A DNA stretch of 64,000 nt from a gamma proteobacterium SCGC AAA168-P09 (GTDB lineage: Bacteria; Pseudomonadota; Gammaproteobacteria; Magnimaribacterales; D2472), in contig ARRL01000005.1 of NCBI GenBank assembly GCA_000385055.1, positions 1 to 64,000 on the forward strand, in the 5' to 3' direction. The notes below the pieces were generated by a model. The model did not search any database, had not been told where the DNA came from, and was given only the letters and a program-made list of their open reading frames with translations. Below are positions 16,895 through 25,811 of this stretch, one piece after another. How positions within the stretch are numbered: the stretch's first letter is position 1; each line of letters opens with the position of its first letter. Made by a program: the position numbers and the translations under genes.

Positions 16895-17407
16895 TTATTG
16901 AATTAGTGACTGGAAATAGTTAAATATTTCTTGCTGTTTCCTGTCTCTTGCAGTTGTCCATTCTTTAGTAGAGTCCATGTTTAGAATATTTTTATTTTTA
17001 TCAAAAACAAGAACTCTAGGCACACCTTCTTCTTTTGGTATATTGAAGTAACTAATTAGACTCATATTTTTGTCATATCTACCAACATCTACATGCATGA
17101 TTCTATAGTATCTATTCATATATTTTTTTATGGTTGGAAGTTGAAGAGTTCCATCCAGTATTCTGCAATCAGGACACCAGTTCCCCCCAAATATAATTAT
17201 AGGTTGCTTTGATTGTTTGATAGTTTTGTTTAAAAATTCTTCAACATCATTCTCAGAGTATATTTCTCCATTATATGGAAGGGGTAATGGCATCTCTAAG
17301 ACTTCATTGGAGGGTATGTTTATATTGTTTGCAGTCATGGCCAATGCAAATACAACGATATAAAAAAAGAAACAATATTTAATTACATTAAAAATCATAT
17401 AAAGCAT
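16895..17407 (-). CDS. Thioredoxin-fold protein with WCPDC motif, exported
   Basis: Has 170 residues. A hydrophobic N-terminal segment (about 8-25, YCFFFYIVVFALAM) acts as signal or anchor. The thioredoxin-like domain has the active site WCPDCRILDG, then DVGRYDKNMSLISYFNIP and the cis-Pro loop EGVPRVLVFD. Such proteins act in periplasmic thiol exchange. It is convergent with amn (3-base gap) and divergent from the gene at 17440. Start could also be the Met at residue 4. Partner unknown. Confidence 0.75.
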   Translation of the reverse strand: MLYMIFNVIKYCFFFYIVVFALAMTANNINIPSNEVLEMPLPLPYNGEIYSENDVEEFLNKTIKQSKQPIIIFGGNWCPDCRILDGTLQLPTIKKYMNRYYRIMHVDVGRYDKNMSLISYFNIPKEEGVPRVLVFDKNKNILNMDSTKEWTTARDRKQQEIFNYFQSLIQ

Positions 17408-17439
17408 ATTACAATAATAAAAGATATTGGAGTATTAAA

Positions 17440-17850
17440 ATGTTATGGATTGTTAGATTATATTTATTTTTGATGGGTTTAATTTATCTTGTCATTGGTG
17501 TATGGGCAATTTTTGATTCACTATTTGATTCATTGCCATCATTCATGGAGGCTGTTGGACTAGGTGTAACCTCTGAAATTGGTTATTCAGAGATTGCAGG
17601 ATTGTATGGGGGACTTAATATATGTATAGGTTTAATGTGCTTACTTGGTCTTTTTAAAGAGGAAGTAGGGGTATTTTCAATTCAATTTCTAACTTTCTTA
17701 ACAGGATCGATAGCATCAGGAAGAGTTATATATTCTTTCATTCCTGCCACCCCAAGTTTCTTTAATACTTTTTTTATATTTGAGATAATTGCATGCCTTT
17801 TAGGGCTATGGTTTTTAAGATCATTTAAAAAATTAGATCAAGTTGCTTAA
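17440..17850 (+). CDS. Four-helix membrane protein, DUF4345-like
   Basis: Has 136 residues with about four membrane helices. The block EIAGLYGGLNICIGLMCLLG resembles the DUF4345 signature, and the protein is similar in layout to that at 11680. Its last 18 bases overlap the end of the facing exchanger gene. Function unknown. Confidence 0.6.
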   Translation: MLWIVRLYLFLMGLIYLVIGVWAIFDSLFDSLPSFMEAVGLGVTSEIGYSEIAGLYGGLNICIGLMCLLGLFKEEVGVFSIQFLTFLTGSIASGRVIYSFIPATPSFFNTFFIFEIIACLLGLWFLRSFKKLDQVA

Positions 17851-18786
17851 GTTTAAGATATAGGCCAAATAGCCTAAAAGAAAAGTAAACCCAACAAATC
17901 TTATAAATTTAAGATTTACTTTTGAAGAAGAATAACCCCAAGCAATTAAAACAAATAAAACCGATACTATTGCCAAAATTAAAAAATCTCTTGAAAGGAT
18001 GCTTGCCTTAAAAGTTGTGTCTGAAAATAGTCCAATAATTGGAACAACCAAAGCAATGTTCATTACATTTGAGCCAATAACATTCCCAATTACCATGTCA
18101 TTCTTCTTCTTAATTATTGCTGAAATAGTTGCAGCCAGTTCTGGCAAGCTAGTCCCAATAGCAATTATTGTTAGACCTATTATCACTTGAGGTACCTCTA
18201 GTATGACTGCTATTTTTTCTGCATTAACCACAGCATAGTTAGAGCCAATAATTAATGCGAGAAGCCCAATAACTAAAAATATTATTGTCTTTATAGTATT
18301 TATCTCTGAATGATGCTCTTCATTGTTATTAGTATCTGGGGTTCTAAAAACATAAGTTATATACATAAAAGCAGCAAAGAGAAATAGAAATTCTATACTT
18401 TCACCTTTAGTAATTTTTAAATCAAGAAGACCAAGGCCCAAAATAATTACACCGAGAATAAATGGTAAAAATTGAATAGGGTTTGTTTTAGCAGGTCTAA
18501 TCGAGATTCCTATACAGGATACCCCAAAAATTAAAGCAATATTTGATATATTGGATCCAATAACAGTTCCCATAGCAATAGCTTCAGTTCCGTTTAATAC
18601 CGATGAAATGCCTACAAATATTTCTGGAGCTGAAGTTCCAAGTGCAACTATAGTTAATCCAATTGTTAGCTCACTTAGGCCAAACTTTTTTGCAATCAAT
18701 GAAGCATTATCAACAAATTTGTCAGCCCCCCAGACAAGAACTGCCAAAGCAACAAACAAACCAAAAAGATTATAAATAATCATCAC
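17833..18786 (-). CDS. Sodium/calcium exchanger family protein (YrbG-like)
   Basis: Inner-membrane cation antiporter, 317 residues, about ten helices. It has the two inverted alpha repeats of the CaCA superfamily: GLTIVALGTSAPEIFVG with GTVIGSNISNIALI in the N-half and GLTIIAIGTSLPELAAT with GNVIGSNVMNIALV in the C-half. The acidic residues in TSAPE and TSLPE coordinate the cation. A Ca2+/Na+ or Ca2+/H+ exchange role is inferred from the family. The C-terminus overlaps the convergent gene by 18 bases. Confidence 0.9.
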   Translation of the reverse strand: MMIIYNLFGLFVALAVLVWGADKFVDNASLIAKKFGLSELTIGLTIVALGTSAPEIFVGISSVLNGTEAIAMGTVIGSNISNIALIFGVSCIGISIRPAKTNPIQFLPFILGVIILGLGLLDLKITKGESIEFLFLFAAFMYITYVFRTPDTNNNEEHHSEINTIKTIIFLVIGLLALIIGSNYAVVNAEKIAVILEVPQVIIGLTIIAIGTSLPELAATISAIIKKKNDMVIGNVIGSNVMNIALVVPIIGLFSDTTFKASILSRDFLILAIVSVLFVLIAWGYSSSKVNLKFIRFVGFTFLLGYLAYILNLSNLI

Positions 18787-18909
18787 TCATTCTAACATTT
18801 ATATACTGATATATTATGCGCATTAATAAACGTATTTAGAAAGATTATTAAAGCCAATATTTCAAACTATTCAATATATAATGATGTTCTAAGTTAAAGG
18901 GAGACTATT

Positions 18910-19707
18910 ATGGAAATAAATAATTTATTTAGTGTTAAAAATAAGGTTGCAGTTGTTACAGGTGGTTCTAGAGGCATTGGAGAGATGATTACTGCTGGAT
19001 TTTTAGCAAATGGTGCAAAAGTTTATATTACCGCAAGAAAAGCTCCTGCACTTATTGAAAAAGCTAAAGAGTTATCTGATAAGTATGATGCAGAATGTAT
19101 AGCTTTTCCTTGTGATCTAAGCACTATGGAGGGTATAGATTCGCTTGTAAGTCTGATAGCAGAAAAAGAAGAAGGAATAGATTATCTTGTTAATAATGCT
19201 GGTGCTGCATGGGGAGAGCCTTTTGAGAGTTTTTCAGAAAGTGGCTGGGACAAAGTCATGGATTTAAATGTAAAGAGTCTCTTTTTTCTAACTCAAAAAA
19301 TGAAATCATTGCTTGTTGTGAGAGCATCACTAGAAGATCCATCTAGAGTTATCAATATTGGCTCCATTGATGGTCTAGATGTTCCTGCATTTCCAACTTT
19401 CTCTTACAGTGCATCTAAGTCAGCCGTCCATCACTTGACAAGACATCTTGCATCGCAGCTTGTATCAGAAAATATTACAGTTAATGCTATTGCTCCTGGA
19501 CCCTATCCAAGTGCAATGCTAGGCTCAGCAGTGAATTCTGATTATTCAGAAATAGAAAGAAGAAATCCAAGAAAAAGAATAGGTAGCCCTGAAGATGTTG
19601 CTGGTTTGACAATTTTCTTGTGTTCTAGAGCAGGGGCTTATGTTGTAGGTGAGACTATTGCTTCAGATGGAGGAATAGTCAAAACAGGTGGTCATAATTT
19701 AGGTTAA
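18910..19707 (+). CDS. Short-chain dehydrogenase/reductase, RhlG/FabG-like
   Basis: NAD(P)-dependent oxidoreductase of 265 residues. Cofactor motif TGGSRGIGE at about 19-27, NNAGAAWG, catalytic Ser in IGSIDG and the YSASK Tyr/Lys pair, then NAIAPGPYPS and a C-terminal GETIASDGGI block. These details resemble rhamnolipid-type RhlG and other 3-oxoacyl reductases. The ribosome site GGGAG is 8 bases before the ATG, and a TATAAT box lies at 18877-18882. It is convergent with a LysR gene. The substrate is not evident. Confidence 0.88.
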   Translation: MEINNLFSVKNKVAVVTGGSRGIGEMITAGFLANGAKVYITARKAPALIEKAKELSDKYDAECIAFPCDLSTMEGIDSLVSLIAEKEEGIDYLVNNAGAAWGEPFESFSESGWDKVMDLNVKSLFFLTQKMKSLLVVRASLEDPSRVINIGSIDGLDVPAFPTFSYSASKSAVHHLTRHLASQLVSENITVNAIAPGPYPSAMLGSAVNSDYSEIERRNPRKRIGSPEDVAGLTIFLCSRAGAYVVGETIASDGGIVKTGGHNLG

Positions 19708-19718
19708 AAAAAATTCTT

Positions 19719-20621
19719 TTATTTTTTTGCTGCAACAAAAGCTTTGATTATTAGATCTTTCATCCAGATATGACCGCCGTCACCTTCATCACTCTTGTGC
19801 CATATTAAGAAATACTCCATAGAAGGAATTTCTGCAGGTATTTCAATAAAAGGAAGGTTATTCGCTTTTCCAAAGCTTCTTGTTGCAAATAGAACTAAAT
19901 CAGTTGATTTGATAATTGTTGGAGCAATTAAAAAATGTTGACATCTTAAGGCTACATTTCGACTGTGCCCAATTTTATCAAGCTCTACATCAATTAAATG
20001 TGAGCCGGTTCTTCTACTAGAAACGTGTAAGTGTTGTTGGGCAAGAATATCATCAATTGATGGATTGTTTATTTGAGACAGTGGATGGCCTTCTCTATGA
20101 ATTGCCACGAAGTCATCTTCAAATACCTTATATGAATTTATTTCATCAGTGACAGGAATGACTGGGTCTACAACAAAATCTAAATTATGGGTAGCTAAAG
20201 CATGAACTTGATCACTTCTTTTATAGGCATAACTTCCAACAGAAATATATTTTGCATGTTGATCAATTTCTTTCATTATATAAGGCAAGACTCTTCCTTC
20301 AGAAATATCACCAAGCGATAATTTAAAAGTCCTTGAGGTCTTATTTGCATCAAAGGTATCTGGCTCATTAACGCTTTGCTGCATTAGGGTTAATGCGCTT
20401 TGAATATCATTTATAATATTTTCTGTTTTTTGAGTTGGAACCATCCCAGTACCAGTTCTAATAAAAAGATCGTCATCAAACTTTTCACGCAAACGTGATA
20501 ACGCATTACTTACAGCAGGCTGTGTTATGCCAACAACTTCAGCAGCCTTTGTTAGACTCCCTTCGGTATAAATCGCGTTTAATATAACAAATAGATTTAA
20601 ATCAAAGGTACTTATTTTCAT
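19719..20621 (-). CDS. LysR-family transcriptional regulator
   Basis: DNA-binding regulator of 300 residues. The winged helix-turn-helix is at about 20-65 (GSLTKAAEVVGITQPAVSNALSRLRE, then the wing DDLFIRTGTGMVPT). The effector-binding domain starts at about 95. It is divergent from an acyl-CoA dehydrogenase gene, the usual arrangement for a LysR regulator and its target, and the 145-bp gap between them carries two inverted repeats (see entries). The inducer is unknown; an acyl-CoA or related acid would fit the context. Confidence 0.92.
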   Translation of the reverse strand: MKISTFDLNLFVILNAIYTEGSLTKAAEVVGITQPAVSNALSRLREKFDDDLFIRTGTGMVPTQKTENIINDIQSALTLMQQSVNEPDTFDANKTSRTFKLSLGDISEGRVLPYIMKEIDQHAKYISVGSYAYKRSDQVHALATHNLDFVVDPVIPVTDEINSYKVFEDDFVAIHREGHPLSQINNPSIDDILAQQHLHVSSRRTGSHLIDVELDKIGHSRNVALRCQHFLIAPTIIKSTDLVLFATRSFGKANNLPFIEIPAEIPSMEYFLIWHKSDEGDGGHIWMKDLIIKAFVAAKK

Positions 20622-20643
20622 AGTTATTAATTTTTACAGTAGT

Positions 20644-20659
20644 TATGCATAAGTGCATA
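20644..20659. promoter_or_regulatory. Inverted repeat TATGCA-N4-TGCATA, candidate LysR operator
   Basis: A perfect 6-bp dyad with a TAAG spacer, 22 bases upstream of the LysR start codon and in the gap to the divergent acyl-CoA dehydrogenase gene. This position suits an autoregulatory site. Confidence 0.5.
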
Positions 20660-20685
20660 TAGCTTTGATTGGAACATAAAGCTAT
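20659..20685. promoter_or_regulatory. Inverted repeat ATAGCTTT-N11-AAAGCTAT, candidate second operator
   Basis: A perfect 8-bp dyad with an 11-base spacer directly adjoining the first repeat. The 27-bp span is about what a LysR dimer covers. It lies about 80 bases before the acyl-CoA dehydrogenase start codon at 20767. Confidence 0.5.
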
Positions 20686-20766
20686 TATAGGAGTAATAGT
20701 TAATTGTATTATTCATCACACTTATAATGGTACCAAATATTAGTGTATATGGGGAGTTAAAATAGA

Positions 20767-21987
20767 ATGTTACCTAAATTACGACCAGAGGCTGAAGATC
20801 TTATATCAAGGGTAAAAGACTTTATTGAAAAAGAATGTGTTCCAGTTGAATATACTTTTCATGAACAAATTCAAGTTGGCGAGAACAGATGGAAGTCGTA
20901 TCCACCAATAATGAATGAGTTAAAAGACAAGGCAAAATCACTTGGTTTGTGGAATTTATTTTTACCTGAAAGTGAATTCGGTGCAGGTTTAACAAATTAT
21001 GAATATGCTCATCTAGCAGAAGCTATGGGAACTTGTCATATTGCATCAGAAGCAATGAATTGTCAGGCTCCAGATACAGGAAACATGGAAGTTATAGCTA
21101 GATATGGGAATGAAGATCATCAAAAAGAATGGCTTCAACCCCTTCTTGATGGTGAGATAAGATCTGCTTTCGGAATGACAGAGCCTGGGGTTGCATCTTC
21201 TGATGCTACAAATATGCAGGCATCTGCAGTCTTGGATGGAGATGAATACGTAATTAATGGTGAGAAATGGTGGACATCTGGTGCTGGAGATCCAAGATGT
21301 AAAATAATTATATTTATGGCCGTTACCAATCCTGATGCAGCTAAACACCAAAGGCATTCTATGATGCTGGTACCTATGGAATCTGAGGGCATAGAAATTA
21401 AACAAATGATGCATGTCTTTGGTTATGATGATGCTCCTCACGGTCATGCTCATATCAAATTTAATAATGTAAGAATACCAAAAGATAATCTTTTACTTGG
21501 AGAAGGAAGAGGGTTTGAGATTGCTCAAGGCCGCTTAGGCCCTGGAAGAATTCATCACTGCATGAGAACAATAGGCGTGGGAGAACGAGCTATTGATCTA
21601 ATGTGTAAAAGAGGTATTGACCCAACCAAGATGCCATTTGGTAAAAATATAGCTAACTTAGGTGCTAATTTTGACTACATAGCTGAATCAAGAATTGAAT
21701 TAAATGCAGCCAGACTTTTAACACTTGATGCCGCTCATAAAATGGATACTGTAGGCAATAAAATTGCAGCCAGTGAAATTGCACAAATAAAAGTCTATGT
21801 TCCAAACGTAGTATTAAAGATAATTGATAGAGCAATTCAAATGCATGGAGGCGAGGGCGTTTCTCAATTAACACCATTGGCATCTATGTATGCTCATATT
21901 AGAACATTAAGATTGGCTGATGGACCTGATGAGGTTCATAGAAGAGCGGTGGCCAGGCTTGAGCTTGGCAAACATATGGCGAAATAA
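20767..21987 (+). CDS. Acyl-CoA dehydrogenase, ACAD10/11-like
   Basis: FAD enzyme of 406 residues, expected to desaturate an acyl-CoA. Blocks seen: [50 protein letters not shown], the [14 protein letters not shown] region and [11 protein letters not shown]. The C-terminal [19 protein letters not shown] is typical of the ACAD10/11 group, including the DGPDEVH segment. The ribosome site GGGGAG is well placed. It is divergent from a LysR regulator that probably controls it, and sbcB begins right after its stop. Long-chain or hydroxylated acyl-CoA substrates are known for related enzymes; the substrate here is unproved. Confidence 0.9.
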   Translation: MLPKLRPEAEDLISRVKDFIEKECVPVEYTFHEQIQVGENRWKSYPPIMNELKDKAKSLGLWNLFLPESEFGAGLTNYEYAHLAEAMGTCHIASEAMNCQAPDTGNMEVIARYGNEDHQKEWLQPLLDGEIRSAFGMTEPGVASSDATNMQASAVLDGDEYVINGEKWWTSGAGDPRCKIIIFMAVTNPDAAKHQRHSMMLVPMESEGIEIKQMMHVFGYDDAPHGHAHIKFNNVRIPKDNLLLGEGRGFEIAQGRLGPGRIHHCMRTIGVGERAIDLMCKRGIDPTKMPFGKNIANLGANFDYIAESRIELNAARLLTLDAAHKMDTVGNKIAASEIAQIKVYVPNVVLKIIDRAIQMHGGEGVSQLTPLASMYAHIRTLRLADGPDEVHRRAVARLELGKHMAK

Positions 21988-23391
21988 TTGTCCTCTATTA
22001 ATTTAATTTTCTACGATACAGAAACGACTGGAATTCAAAAAGATTTTAGTCAAATACTTCAGTGTGGCTCTGTATTAACTGACAAATCATTAAATACATT
22101 AGCTGAACAAAATATTGGCTGTGCACCATTGCCATGGGTCATTCCTCAGCCTATGGCTATGCTTACAAATAAAAAGATTGATCTTTTTAATTCGAATACT
22201 TCTCACTATCAAATGATGAAAGATCTCCAACTACAATGGAAGAAATGGTCTGCAGAAAATCCTGCAATTTTTATTACATACAATGGACATGCCTTTGATG
22301 AAGAGTTAATAAGGAGGCAGTTTTTTTGGAACTTACTTGAGCCCTACACAACAAACACAAATGGAAATGGCAGACTAGATCTCATGTTGATGATTCATAA
22401 TATTGCTGCATTTTTTTCAAATGAGATATCTATACCCTTGTTTGAAGGTGGGCCGGGAATTAGTTATAAATTAGAACACTTAGCTCAAGAGCATGGAATT
22501 GATGCTGGCGATGCTCATGATGCAATAGCTGATTGTAACCTTATGATTGATCTGTGTAGAATCATTCAATCAAGATTACCAGAAGTATTTGAGTCATTCA
22601 TCAATATCTCAACCAAACCAGGGGTAAAGGAATTACTTTATTCAGATGATTTTTTAGCCCTTGGCGAAATTCATAGAAGGCACACATTTAGATATCCAGT
22701 AATTATATGCGGTAGTGACGCTAGCAGACCAAATGAAATTGTATTTTATGATTTAAGCTATGATCCTGAAGATATTTTAGATTTAGACTTTACAGAGATA
22801 AATAAATTAGTTCAATCTAAAGGAAGAGACGGCCCGTTAAAAAAATATAAAATAAATAAAACCATACCTATTTGTTCTCACAAGCTTCTAACAGATCCAA
22901 ATGCTTTTGATATTGAATTCAGTGAATTGCAAAGAAGAGCTGATATCGTTAGATCAAATAAAGATTTTCAGTCTAAAGTATCGCAAGCAATGGAAGATAG
23001 GATGATGGATTTTCCAGAATCTGAGTATATTGAAGGAACAATATATTCTGGCGGATTCCCATCTTATAGAGATAAAGATTTGATGCAAGAATTTCACATG
23101 TCAGATAATTTAGAACATTTGGTAAAAATATCTAGGAATTTTGAAGATGAGCGCTTAAGACTATTTGCTGAAAGAATAATATGCAGCCAATTTTCTTCAA
23201 ATATTCCAGAAGATATTAACAAAAGATATCAAGATTTAATAAACGAAAGAAATAGTGAAGAAGGCCCCTGGGGTTCAATAGAGAAATCTCTTATTCAGAT
23301 AGATAAACTTTTAGATGAAAAAGATGAGGAAGAGAGTCAAAAAATTCTTAAAGCTACAAAATTAAAAATTGAATCAATGAAAGTTTTTTAA
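21988..23391 (+). CDS. sbcB: Exodeoxyribonuclease I
   Basis: Degrades single-stranded DNA 3' to 5' in repair and recombination. It has 467 residues (E. coli 475). DEDDh exonuclease motifs: FYDTETTG (Asp/Glu), TYNGHAFDEELIRRQFFW (Asp) and DAHDAIADC (His/Asp). The SH3-like and helical extensions of ExoI follow. Start is TTG immediately after the acyl-CoA dehydrogenase stop codon; the frame has no better ATG before the catalytic motif. A hairpin terminator follows. Confidence 0.94.
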   Translation: MSSINLIFYDTETTGIQKDFSQILQCGSVLTDKSLNTLAEQNIGCAPLPWVIPQPMAMLTNKKIDLFNSNTSHYQMMKDLQLQWKKWSAENPAIFITYNGHAFDEELIRRQFFWNLLEPYTTNTNGNGRLDLMLMIHNIAAFFSNEISIPLFEGGPGISYKLEHLAQEHGIDAGDAHDAIADCNLMIDLCRIIQSRLPEVFESFINISTKPGVKELLYSDDFLALGEIHRRHTFRYPVIICGSDASRPNEIVFYDLSYDPEDILDLDFTEINKLVQSKGRDGPLKKYKINKTIPICSHKLLTDPNAFDIEFSELQRRADIVRSNKDFQSKVSQAMEDRMMDFPESEYIEGTIYSGGFPSYRDKDLMQEFHMSDNLEHLVKISRNFEDERLRLFAERIICSQFSSNIPEDINKRYQDLINERNSEEGPWGSIEKSLIQIDKLLDEKDEEESQKILKATKLKIESMKVF

Positions 23392-23399
23392 AATGAAAT

Positions 23400-23423
23400 G
23401 GAGAGCCTAAGCTCTCCATTTTT
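23400..23423 (+). terminator. Terminator after sbcB
   Basis: Perfect 7-bp stem GGAGAGC/GCTCTCC (23400-23406, 23411-23417) with a 4-base loop, followed by ATTTTT. The next 145 bases are AT-rich and show nothing else until the tRNA promoter. Confidence 0.8.
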
Positions 23424-23568
23424 GAATATCAGCAATTCTAATAGGGGGAGAGGAGTGCTGATGTAATATATTATATATATCTATAATTAATTATCAATAT
23501 TATTTATAATACTTTTAAAACAATCGTATTAAGCATATATGTATATCTTTTAGATACATAAATGGTCA

Positions 23569-23596
23569 TTACCATTAGTTAAAATTTCTGTATAAT
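23569..23596 (+). promoter_or_regulatory. Promoter of tRNA-Val(GAC)
   Basis: TTACCA (23569-23574), 16-base spacer, TATAAT (23591-23596), 12 bases before the tRNA. Confidence 0.6.
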
Positions 23597-23608
23597 GACT
23601 TCTTTTTT

Positions 23609-23687
23609 AGACCCGTAGCTCAGTTTTGGTTAGAGCGCCGCATTGACATTGCGGAGGTCGATGGTTCGAGTCCATTCGGGTCTACCA
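23609..23687 (+). tRNA. tRNA-Val (anticodon GAC)
   Basis: A 79-base cloverleaf. Acceptor AGACCCG pairs with CGGGTCT, the anticodon loop TTGACAT in stem CCGCA/TGCGG gives GAC, the T loop is GTTCGAG, and CCA is encoded. The D loop is large (11 bases). The facing pseudoazurin gene ends 12 bases downstream. Confidence 0.95.
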
Positions 23688-23699
23688 ATACAGATTAAA

Positions 23700-24137
23700 T
23701 TATAAACTTGATATATATGTATCTAACCTGTCTTGATTCATCACAAAAACTGATTTGGTCTTGCTGGCAATTGATTTAATTTTTTCTAAATTATTTTTAT
23801 TAGAACCAACTTCAATAATACCAACCATGGCCATCATTGCATGAGGAGTGCATTGATAAGCATATATTCCCTCATGATCAAAGGTAACAGTGATATCTTT
23901 ACTTAACTGACCACTCCAACTCTTAGCACCCTCAGGAATCATTCCAACAATAGATGCAGAATTATGTGCAGCATCAGTTGCTACAAATGTTACTGAATCA
24001 CCTGGTAAAATTTTTAAAACGGCTGGCTCAAAAACCATATACCCCTCAGTCCCTTGATTGAGCATTTTAACCTCATAAGTTTCAGACTGGACAAACATAT
24101 TGGTAGCCATACATATACTAAGTAATATTTTTTTCAT
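23700..24137 (-). CDS. Pseudoazurin (periplasmic blue copper protein)
   Basis: Small electron carrier with one type 1 copper. It has 145 residues from the ATG at 24137, which is preceded by ACGGGAA and begins a normal signal peptide (KKILLSICMATNMFVQS); a longer frame to 24200 is unlikely. Copper ligands are His in DAAHNSAS and Cys, His and Met in CTPHAMMAM. The C-terminal helical extension of pseudoazurins is present. The start codon overlaps the stop of a 51-residue membrane protein (ATGA). No nitrite or nitrous oxide reductase is nearby, so it more likely serves a terminal oxidase or other redox partner (inference). Confidence 0.9.
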   Translation of the reverse strand: MKKILLSICMATNMFVQSETYEVKMLNQGTEGYMVFEPAVLKILPGDSVTFVATDAAHNSASIVGMIPEGAKSWSGQLSKDITVTFDHEGIYAYQCTPHAMMAMVGIIEVGSNKNNLEKIKSIASKTKSVFVMNQDRLDTYISSL

Positions 24138-24289
24138 AAAACAATTCCCGTTAAAATTATAAAAGTTGTTACTATTGCTAGAAATACAAACCCCAAACAT
24201 GCAGATAGCATCAGAATTTTAAGTGGAGAGGGGTTAGATAATTGTTCTACAGATCCAACACCAATTAAAAGCTTAAAAATTTTAGTCAA
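24134..24289 (-). CDS. 51-residue membrane protein between two overlapping genes
   Basis: Translating the minus strand from the TTG at 24289 gives 51 residues: a short amphipathic head (TKIFKLLIGVGSVEQL), then one hydrophobic segment at about 25-50 (KILMLSACLGFVFLAIVTTF). It overlaps the 60-residue gene upstream by 8 bases and the pseudoazurin start by ATGA. The gap-free overlaps and membrane character support a real gene. No family recognised. Confidence 0.5.
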   Translation of the reverse strand: MTKIFKLLIGVGSVEQLSNPSPLKILMLSACLGFVFLAIVTTFIILTGIVL

Positions 24290-24464
24290 AAAAGATTCCA
24301 GTAATTAGCATAGATGTAAGCATAAATGCTAATACAACAATCTGAATCACAGCTGGTATTACAACAAACATTACCAGTGGATCAAATTTCATACCAATAA
24401 AATAATCATTTTGATTCCATTCAATAGCTTCTTCTTGTGTAGCTTCTCTTACTTGTAAGTTCAA
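24282..24464 (-). CDS. 60-residue single-span membrane protein, first gene of the pseudoazurin operon
   Basis: Starts at TTG (24464) with an excellent AGGAG six bases upstream. The N-terminal 24 residues are acidic and polar (REATQEEAIEWNQNDYF), followed by a hydrophobic segment at about 28-58 (LVMFVVIPAVIQIVVLAFML). It reads into the next small gene with an 8-base overlap. The role is unknown; a small subunit or assembly factor for a membrane redox complex is possible from the company of pseudoazurin. Confidence 0.65.
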   Translation of the reverse strand: MNLQVREATQEEAIEWNQNDYFIGMKFDPLVMFVVIPAVIQIVVLAFMLTSMLITGIFFD

Positions 24465-24611
24465 TTTATGCTCCTGGGTGTTGTATTATCAGCATCATTA
24501 TATATATTTATAATGTTATATCAATATAATTTATAAATGATTTCAACTTTTTCTTAATACTTGATAGAAATGTATATATAATCAAAAAAAATTAATTTAC
24601 AGGGGAGTTTT

Positions 24612-25811
24612 ATGATCAATAAAAAAATATTATTTTTATTGCCAATATTAACAATTTCATTTTTTGTTCAGGCTGATAGTAGATACTTTCCTGAAGGTGA
24701 TTGGCATTCAACCACCCCTGAGAGCCAAGGTGTTAAGTCCGCCAAAGTAAATAAATTAATCGATCTATCATTCAATGACAATGCAACACTTGGTGTTGTA
24801 ATTATAAAAAATGGAAAGATTATTGGTGAAAAATATGCTGCTGACTATGATTTAAATTCGCATGGAACCTCTTGGTCAATGGCAAAAAGTTATTATGCTG
24901 CACTAATAGGAATATCAATTGAAAAAGGTGAAATTAATAGTTTAGATGATCCTGTTGGAAACTATTTAGAATATTATAATGATGAAAGATCATCCATTAC
25001 CATTAGAGACCTTCTGGATATGTCTAGCGGTCTTGAGTTTCCAGAGCATGAGCATGAAAGAATGTTCTTTCAATCGGATCATTTAAATTATTCAAAAAAC
25101 GTTGGAGTTGAAAAAGAAGCTGGAATTAAATTTGAATATAACAATGCAAATTCAATGATTATTGGAGATATTCTTTTTTCTGCAACTGGTATTAAAGCTG
25201 ACAAACTTTTATCAGAAAGAATATTAGATCCAATTGGCGCCACAGATTATAAATTATGGAAGGATGAGGCTGAAAACGTTCTAACATATTGCTGTGTTGA
25301 CATGTCTGCAAGAAATTATTCAAGGTTTGGCCTACTTTTTGCAAGAAATGGAAATTGGAAGGGTAAACAAATAATTCCGGAATCATTTGTAAATGAGACA
25401 TTTCAAGTTGTATGGGATATAACTCCTCAATGGTGGACTGAGGCTAAAAGAGGCTATTCACTTCATTGGTGGGTTTCAAAATATGATGATGAGAGTAAAA
25501 TCTTTAATACAAGTGGTAAATTTGGTCAATTCACATTTGTTGATAGAGAAAATGATTTAATTTTTACTAGAATCACAAAATATAATAGAAAAGATCATGG
25601 TGATATTCAAAAATGGGGACCTTTAAAATATTTTAGATGGATGGGTATTAGTCATGCAGTTAAAACTGCAAGAGCATTGTTAGATTTAGGGGTAGTTTCA
25701 GAGGGTACAGATGTTGCAACTCCTGTAACAGACGAAAAGGGTGAATCCAAAGAATTTTATGAGCAATATGCTGAAATCATAGACGCCATGGCAGACTTAA
25801 ATAGAAATTAG
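24612..25811 (+). CDS. Serine hydrolase of the beta-lactamase class C / NylB family, exported
   Basis: Has 399 residues. The signal peptide ends near residue 22 (FFVQADS). The nucleophile motif SMAK is at 89-92, with a Tyr-x-Asn motif in EYNNANS. This order fits the NylB/esterase branch (amide or ester hydrolysis, D-peptidase or 6-aminohexanoate-dimer-like) better than a true resistance beta-lactamase. An AGGGGAG ribosome site lies 7 bases before the ATG. The final stop overlaps that of the facing small gene (25808-25811). Confidence 0.85.
   Translation: MINKKILFLLPILTISFFVQADSRYFPEGDWHSTTPESQGVKSAKVNKLIDLSFNDNATLGVVIIKNGKIIGEKYAADYDLNSHGTSWSMAKSYYAALIGISIEKGEINSLDDPVGNYLEYYNDERSSITIRDLLDMSSGLEFPEHEHERMFFQSDHLNYSKNVGVEKEAGIKFEYNNANSMIIGDILFSATGIKADKLLSERILDPIGATDYKLWKDEAENVLTYCCVDMSARNYSRFGLLFARNGNWKGKQIIPESFVNETFQVVWDITPQWWTEAKRGYSLHWWVSKYDDESKIFNTSGKFGQFTFVDRENDLIFTRITKYNRKDHGDIQKWGPLKYFRWMGISHAVKTARALLDLGVVSEGTDVATPVTDEKGESKEFYEQYAEIIDAMADLNRN

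Noticed and set aside
23424-23568. Small RNA or riboswitch in the AT-rich gap after sbcB
   Set aside because: No conserved hairpin or terminator was found apart from the sbcB terminator and tRNA promoter.
24138-24200. N-terminal extension of pseudoazurin
   Set aside because: The extra residues disrupt the signal peptide and cover the 51-residue membrane gene; ATG 24137 has a ribosome site.
24612-25811. Antibiotic-resistance beta-lactamase
   Set aside because: SxxK and YxN are shared with many esterases and peptidases; overall shape fits the NylB-like branch, and nothing shows lactamase activity.
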